From positions 1-64,000 of the forward strand of contig CAXXRT010000053.1 of the NCBI GenBank assembly GCA_963666945.2: a DNA stretch of 64,000 nt. The letters are read 5' to 3'. The notes beneath the pieces are model-generated. The model was given only the letters and a program-made list of their open reading frames with translations, was not told the DNA's origin and ran no database searches. The first letter of the stretch is position 1; each line of letters begins with the position of its first letter. This DNA comes from G963666945 sp963666945. Its GTDB lineage: Bacteria; Bacteroidota; Bacteroidia; Bacteroidales; Marinifilaceae. Shown here piece after piece: positions 59,481-64,000 of this stretch. A program made the position numbers and the translations under genes.

Positions 59481-59561
59481 TAAGGGTGTTTTAATACCCA
59501 TTAGGATAAGAAGTTATATGAGAAATTTTGAATAATATTTTAATCAAATTAGTATAGTAAG

Positions 59562-60329
59562 ATGAAAATTGATATAAAGATAAAAAATGATTTGGAGGAA
59601 CTTGTTTTAAGTTCTTTAAGAATAGTTGAAGCTTATAGAAATTCACTTAATAAGGATAAATCTCAATTTATAATGATTTATCAGACCTGGTATACCCCGG
59701 CTTTCAGGATTGTTAAAGCATTGCTACCAGAAAGGTTGGCCGAGTTTGAAAATTACTATATAATGGAGAGTGCTTATACCCAAAAAGGTGAAAAATATAC
59801 AGATGAAAGATCATATACTATTTTGGATTATATTTTAGGCACTAGTCCCAAAAAATATACAGGCTATATGGGGGGAGAAAGCTGGAGTACTACTTCTTTG
59901 GTTGAAATAAAGCTGATAAATCAAATTGAAATTATTAATTCAATTAGTAAAAATATAGATAGCTTACTTTTTAATCTCGAAACCGAGCTTAATATACGTC
60001 TTCAGGATAAAGAGCTAGTTTCCGCAAAAGAGTTATCATCCATAAATCCAAGAGCTGGTGGAGTATTAACAGGAGTGATACTTAAAAATCATCTTAATAA
60101 TATAATCAATAATAGAAAATTAGATTTAACTAAAGAGATAATTGAAATTTCTGAAATGAATGAGATTTTAAAAACAGAAGGGATAATCGATACAATAGAA
60201 TGGAGAAAGATTCAGCATTTAAATGATATAATATATTCATGTGCTAGTGACAAAGAGAAAGAACCTGAAATGGAAGAAATAGATAGTCTTATTTCAGGAG
60301 TAAATAATGTTATTAAGACTGTATTTTAA
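59562..60329 (+). CDS. Hypothetical helical protein with possible HEPN-like C-terminus
   Basis: The 255-residue protein is cytoplasmic and mostly helical. The last 45 residues (IEWRKIQHLNDIIYSCASDKEKEPEMEEIDSL... ending NNVIKTVF) resemble HEPN-type C-termini that read R.L.diRN.caH.kerePt..ev..li.gv..iikt.f, but the catalytic-type R..H is replaced here (SCASDK). If related, it may be an inactive HEPN or simply structural. It starts 81 bases after the kinase gene and precedes the DUF434 gene by 10 bases. Confidence 0.5.
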   Translation: MKIDIKIKNDLEELVLSSLRIVEAYRNSLNKDKSQFIMIYQTWYTPAFRIVKALLPERLAEFENYYIMESAYTQKGEKYTDERSYTILDYILGTSPKKYTGYMGGESWSTTSLVEIKLINQIEIINSISKNIDSLLFNLETELNIRLQDKELVSAKELSSINPRAGGVLTGVILKNHLNNIINNRKLDLTKEIIEISEMNEILKTEGIIDTIEWRKIQHLNDIIYSCASDKEKEPEMEEIDSLISGVNNVIKTVF

Positions 60330-60339
60330 TTAATTTCAA

Positions 60340-61053
60340 GTGTCATTGCATTTAAAAAATAGAGGTAAAGAGTCTAATGATGATAAGATTTTTGGGAAAA
60401 AATGGCTGCCAATTTTAAAGGAAGCAGTTACAGATATGTCTTATTTATTGACAAGAGGATATAGTGAGCGTTCATCACTTCAATTGGTAGGAAACAGATA
60501 CAAATTAAATTCCAGACAGAGAAAGGCTGTTTTTAGAATGAGTTCTTCTGAAATGGATGTATTTGTAAGACAGAATAAACGTTGCTTAAAAGAAGACCTC
60601 CGTAATGCTGAAGTTGATATTGATGGATTTAATGTTTTAATATTACTTGAATGTGCATTGTCGGGAGCTTTTGTTTTTAAATGTAAAGATGGGACATTTA
60701 GAGATATTTCCAGTGTGCATGGGTCGTATAAAAGAGTAATAAAAACAGAAGAGGCTATAATTTTGGCAGGGAGGGTGTTAAATGAATTGGGTGCAAACTG
60801 TGTTAATTGGTTTTTGGATGCCCCGGTTTCGAATAGTGGAAGATTAAAAAAGATGATTGAGAATATTGGGAAAGAAAATGGGTATAAGTGGACAGTTAGG
60901 CTAGAAAACAGACCTGATTATTTGCTTGCAGATAGTGAGAATATAGTTATATCATCGGATGGATGGATACTGAATCGTTGTACAAGTTGGTTTAATTTAT
61001 CATCGTTGATAATTGAAGAGATAGTAACTTATGCAAATATTATTGAGGTATAA
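60340..61053 (+). CDS. DUF434/DUF5616 protein
   Basis: The 237-residue protein starts with GTG at 60340. Residues about 20-75 match DUF434 (AVTDMSYLLTRGYSERSSLQLVGNRYKLNSRQRKAVFR, cited in part) and the remainder a DUF5616-like domain (DIDGFNVLILLECALSGAFVFKC, DGTFRDISSVHGSYKRV, NWFLDAPVSNSGRL). Conserved Asp and Glu residues give it a Toprim/PIN-like look. Its function is unknown. It sits 10 bases after the helical protein, so the two may act together. Confidence 0.7.
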   Translation: MSLHLKNRGKESNDDKIFGKKWLPILKEAVTDMSYLLTRGYSERSSLQLVGNRYKLNSRQRKAVFRMSSSEMDVFVRQNKRCLKEDLRNAEVDIDGFNVLILLECALSGAFVFKCKDGTFRDISSVHGSYKRVIKTEEAIILAGRVLNELGANCVNWFLDAPVSNSGRLKKMIENIGKENGYKWTVRLENRPDYLLADSENIVISSDGWILNRCTSWFNLSSLIIEEIVTYANIIEV

Positions 61054-61152
61054 ACGATAAGTACAGATCTATTGTTTAAAATTATCTTAACAATAATATA
61101 GTAATTAACGTATTTATTATAGAACATTAATAAACTTTTAATATTTAATTGT

Positions 61153-61581
61153 ATGGAAGAATTTGATGAAATAAAAATAGCAAGGGAAGTGAGAAAAATA
61201 TATGACTTGATGACTAATCTTAGTGAAAAAGCTGATGTTTACTCCTTGTTAAAACTATATAACGATAATCCTAAGTTTGTGGCTTTTGGAAGTGATGGTA
61301 TAAAAAGAAATTTTGAAGAGTTTCGAATTGTATGTAATGATTATTATAAAACATTGAAAAAGCAAAAATTTGAAACTATTGATGAAGATTTTTTTGTACT
61401 TAGCAATGATATTGTTATTTCAAGTTGGTATGGAGATATACATGCTTCTTTCCAAAGTGGTGCTTCAATAGATATGGTAAAATGTGGAGTTACAAATGTA
61501 TTTAAAAAGATTGAAGGAGAATGGAGGGTGATTCATTGTCATGAATCCGCTCTTTTACCAAAATATTTAAAGAAAAGATAA
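61153..61581 (+). CDS. NTF2-like (SnoaL-type) protein
   Basis: The 142-residue protein has the cone-shaped NTF2-like pattern: an N-terminal helix pair, FVAFGSDGIKRNFEEFRIV, ISSWYGDIHASF, VTNVFKKIEGEWRVIHCHES. Such domains bind small ligands or act as enzymes such as ketosteroid isomerases. The substrate is unknown. It is probably transcribed alone. Confidence 0.8.
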   Translation: MEEFDEIKIAREVRKIYDLMTNLSEKADVYSLLKLYNDNPKFVAFGSDGIKRNFEEFRIVCNDYYKTLKKQKFETIDEDFFVLSNDIVISSWYGDIHASFQSGASIDMVKCGVTNVFKKIEGEWRVIHCHESALLPKYLKKR

Positions 61582-61693
61582 ACTTACTATAATCTTATCT
61601 CAGTTATTATATATTAATATAAATATTCAGTTTGTAACAAAATAAGCTTTCCTCCCATAAAATATATAAAATAACTTTCCAAAAATACCGAAT

Positions 61694-63547
61694 ATGAGTA
61701 GTAAGTTAAAAAGAGAGTTGACTTTGGTGGAGGTTATTTGTATATCTTCTGGGGTGATGATAAGTTCCGGATTGTTTGTATTACCAGCCATAGCCTATGC
61801 ACAAACTGGTGCTTCGATGATTCTCTCTTATGCAATAGGCTGCATAATAATTTTACCCTCAGTTCTTGCAAAGGCTGAGCTTACTTCTGCAATGCCTAAA
61901 ACGGGTGGAGCTTATTTTTTTATTTCCAGAAGTATGGGGCCGGCAATGGGCATGATTGGGGGATTTACTGCCTGGATTGCTCTTGCATTAAAATCTGCTT
62001 TTTCATTACTGGCAATGGGTATTTTTGTTATTTTGTTGGTTCCGGATATTACTATTTTGCAAACAAAACTAATTGCTGTTGGGTGTTGTTTGTTTTTTAC
62101 AGTAATAAATGTAATTGGGGTTAAGTTTTCTGGAAGGTTTCAGGTTGTAATTGTGATATTGCTTATATTAAGTCTTTTAATGTATGTTTTTTTAGGATCT
62201 TTTCATGTAGATTTTTCAAGGTATACTCCCTTTATGGGGAAAGGAATAGATTCTGTTTTTGCTACAGCAGGACTTATTTTTATTTCTTATGCAGGATTGA
62301 CAAAGATTGCTGCAATTGCTGAGGAAGTAAAAGATCCTGGTAGAAATCTTCCTCTTGCTATGTTTTATTCATGGGGTATGGTTTTCATCTTGTATGTATT
62401 TGTTGTTTTTATTACAGTTGGGATTTTAGACGCTAATGAGTTGATAAATACATTAACACCTATTTCTAATGGAGGAGGAGTAATATTGGGCAGGTTTGGA
62501 ATTGTTGTAATGAGTATTGCTGCTCTATTGGCTTTTGTTTCTACGGGTAATGCGGGAATATTAGCTGCTTCTAGAAATCCTTTAGCGATGGGAAAGGAGG
62601 AATTGTTACCAGATTCAATGGGTAAGTTATCAGAGAGAGGGACTCCTATTGTGTCCATTCTTGTGACTTCCGCAATAATGATCCTCTCTATATTATTTTT
62701 AGATCTGGAGACTTTTGTTAAAATAGCTTCTGCGATTCAGCTTCTATTGTTTATTTTGGAAAATATTTCGTTGATTTTTATGAGGGAAGGTAATGTACAG
62801 CATTATCGTCCAACTTATAAAGCACCATTATATCCATGGCTTCAGATAATAGGGATTTTGGGTTATGGTTTTTTGCTTATTGAGATGGGAAAGTTCCCTT
62901 TGATAATGTTGTGTGTTTTTGTGGTTTGCTCTTTATTATGGTATTATATTTTTTCTTATGGTAGAATAAAGCGAGAACATGCTATTCTTCATATAGTAGA
63001 AAGAATTGCTGGGATTAAATCTTCAGATTATATGTTGGATGAGGAATTAAGGGATATAATTATTGAAAGAGATAATATTACGGTGAAAAGATTTGAAAAT
63101 CTTATTGAAAATTGTCCCATTATAGATCTTGAAAAATCACTTCCTGTATATTCTATTTCAAAGATGATAGCAGAGTCATTATCAGAGCAGCTTAATATTA
63201 GGTATGGAAGATTGTTGAAGTTGTTGTTAGACAGAGAGAAGGACCCGGAAGTAGTGATCAGTTCGGGAGTGGCTTGTATATCAATATGTATACCAGGACA
63301 TAGTAAATTTAATACTATGCTTGTTAGAGACAAAGAAGGGATTAGCTTTTCTGACAGATCTTCACCGGTTAATTTTGCTTTTGTAATAGTGTACACTTCT
63401 GATGAATACGTTTTTAACTTACATGTTCTTTCATGGATAGTTGAGATGATTAAAGGTTCGGATTGTGAAAAAAAGTGTAAGGAATGTAAAAATTCTGAAC
63501 AAATTAGAGAAACAATTCTTTCATCGTGGAGGGAAGGTAAAATGTGA
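61694..63547 (+). CDS. APC amino acid permease fused to an EIIA-like domain
   Basis: Residues 1-430 form a 12-segment APC permease (ISSGVMISSGLFVLPAIAY, MPKTGGAYFFISRSMGP, AALLAFVSTGNAGILAASRNP). Residues about 475-600 resemble a PTS EIIA type-2 (fructose/nitrogen) domain (LEKSLPVYSISKMIAESLSE, DKEGISFSD, VNFAFVIVYTSDEYVFNLHVLSWI). Where such domains have the phospho-acceptor in A-I-P-H, here residues 527-530 read A-C-I-S, so phosphorylation is unlikely and a sensing role is more plausible. A Cys-rich end follows (CEKKCKECKN). It presumably imports amino acids under cytoplasmic control. Confidence 0.82.
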   Translation: MSSKLKRELTLVEVICISSGVMISSGLFVLPAIAYAQTGASMILSYAIGCIIILPSVLAKAELTSAMPKTGGAYFFISRSMGPAMGMIGGFTAWIALALKSAFSLLAMGIFVILLVPDITILQTKLIAVGCCLFFTVINVIGVKFSGRFQVVIVILLILSLLMYVFLGSFHVDFSRYTPFMGKGIDSVFATAGLIFISYAGLTKIAAIAEEVKDPGRNLPLAMFYSWGMVFILYVFVVFITVGILDANELINTLTPISNGGGVILGRFGIVVMSIAALLAFVSTGNAGILAASRNPLAMGKEELLPDSMGKLSERGTPIVSILVTSAIMILSILFLDLETFVKIASAIQLLLFILENISLIFMREGNVQHYRPTYKAPLYPWLQIIGILGYGFLLIEMGKFPLIMLCVFVVCSLLWYYIFSYGRIKREHAILHIVERIAGIKSSDYMLDEELRDIIIERDNITVKRFENLIENCPIIDLEKSLPVYSISKMIAESLSEQLNIRYGRLLKLLLDREKDPEVVISSGVACISICIPGHSKFNTMLVRDKEGISFSDRSSPVNFAFVIVYTSDEYVFNLHVLSWIVEMIKGSDCEKKCKECKNSEQIRETILSSWREGKM

Positions 63548-63891
63548 TTTTAATATCTGTTTTAAGGAATCTTTATGTAAGTAATACTTATTTATTTTTA
63601 TTGTACATGAAATAAATGAGCTAGTGAAGAATATCGATATATAGAGATCAATTTAGATTTAATAGTTGCCAAAAATATACTAATTTATGAAACAATGCAT
63701 AATCTTTTATTCAATAAATATATGCTAATATAGAAGTAGAGGTATGTATAATTTAGTTGTTTGGTAGGATAATGTTATCATATAAATATTACTTTTTTTA
63801 TTTATTCAATAACCTTTTGTTAAGTTGTTAAGTATAATGATAACAAGGACTATTTAATATTAAGAAAATATACTAACCTAAATATTTGGAA
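63548..63891. other. 344-bp AT-rich gap without a gene
   Basis: No coding pattern, hairpin terminator or clear promoter is evident between the permease and the NuoE-like gene. It is very AT-rich and may hold the promoter and leader of the latter. Confidence 0.4.
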
Positions 63892-64000
63892 ATGTGTCAA
63901 AGTAATTCATTTTTACATGAAATAGTTGAGAAATATGGTAAAAAGAAAGAAAGCTTATTACCTATTTTACAATCGGTAGTTGAGAGGCAAAATTATCTTA
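63892..64000 (+). CDS. NuoE/HydC-like 2Fe-2S subunit, N-terminus only (partial)
   Basis: ATG 63892 opens 36 codons to the window edge: LHEIVEKYGKKKESLLPILQSV. The KYG....LLPILQ pattern is the start of the thioredoxin-like 2Fe-2S subunit of NADH dehydrogenases and electron-bifurcating hydrogenases (NuoE, HydC, HndA). The Cys ligands lie beyond the edge. With the NfnAB pair it suggests an anaerobic ferredoxin economy, but NuoE of complex I cannot be excluded. Confidence 0.7.
   Translation, partial: MCQSNSFLHEIVEKYGKKKESLLPILQSVVERQNYL

Noticed and set aside
1..64000. tRNA, rRNA, prophage or insertion-sequence genes
   Set aside because: I looked for T-loop signatures, transposase and phage structural patterns and saw none beyond the fibre-like repeats, whose gene has a signal peptide and sits with T9SS genes.

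Overview
The window is chromosomal DNA from an AT-rich member of the Bacteroidota, probably a Bacteroidales/Marinilabiliales-type anaerobe or facultative anaerobe. The evidence is a PorP/SprF type IX secretion protein with a type B (CHU_C-like) sorting domain on its neighbour, -7 boxes of the TAnnTTTG form without Shine-Dalgarno sites, the serC-serA-DUF1015 order, a fused FeoA-FeoB, an OlsF-like aminolipid acyltransferase and many SPII lipoproteins. No rRNA, tRNA, CRISPR array, prophage or insertion sequence was recognised.

Layout. 0-2.1 kb: a partial gene, a small gene, a broken lipoprotein gene, an 18-bp inverted repeat and what looks like the 5' stump of a RecD2-type helicase gene. 2.1-9.0 kb: a fused alpha/beta 2-oxoacid dehydrogenase E1, a PUR-type nucleic-acid-binding protein, two conserved Bacteroidota proteins, and FeoAB with its Cys-rich partner. 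9.4-12.2 kb: a decayed locus with a signal peptidase I lacking its catalytic-lysine region, a 6-bladed propeller lipoprotein, a small exported protein and a CxxC membrane protein. 12.3-19.8 kb: an RND efflux operon with adaptor and first pump broken and second pump intact. 19.9-30.3 kb: a LysM/periplasmic-binding-fold protein, NfnAB-type oxidoreductase, SUI1, a TPR protein, RecF-DUF721, a PHP phosphatase, the OlsF-like acyltransferase and a LysE exporter.

30.6-37.8 kb is the most distinctive region. A type B T9SS cargo-like protein, PorP/SprF, a PorE-like TPR/PD40/OmpA protein carrying extra C-terminal LysM-like repeats, and a 939-residue fibre-like protein follow one another on one strand. 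The fibre-like protein has internal 108-residue repeats of a kind seen in phage tail fibres and a DUF1566 tip. I infer a dedicated surface-appendage or adhesin system.

38-63.5 kb holds catabolic ornithine carbamoyltransferase and carbamate kinase, FtsK-LolA, an Hpt/STAS/receiver-PP2C signalling set, gcvT, comB, serC-serA-DUF1015, an FKBP lipoprotein, EamA, Mut7-C, a cobalamin adenosyltransferase, a propeller histidine kinase, a possible HEPN-type protein beside a DUF434 protein, and an APC permease fused to an EIIA-like domain that has lost its histidine. The last 109 bases begin a NuoE/HydC-like gene.

At least 21 frameshifts lie in the first 31.4 kb, nearly all one extra base in a homopolymer, and I see none in 31.4-63.5 kb. 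Frameshifted genes are given here as one feature across the break, with the break located. Whether they are mutations or assembly errors cannot be settled from sequence alone, but the internal deletion in the signal peptidase gene is not a homopolymer error.
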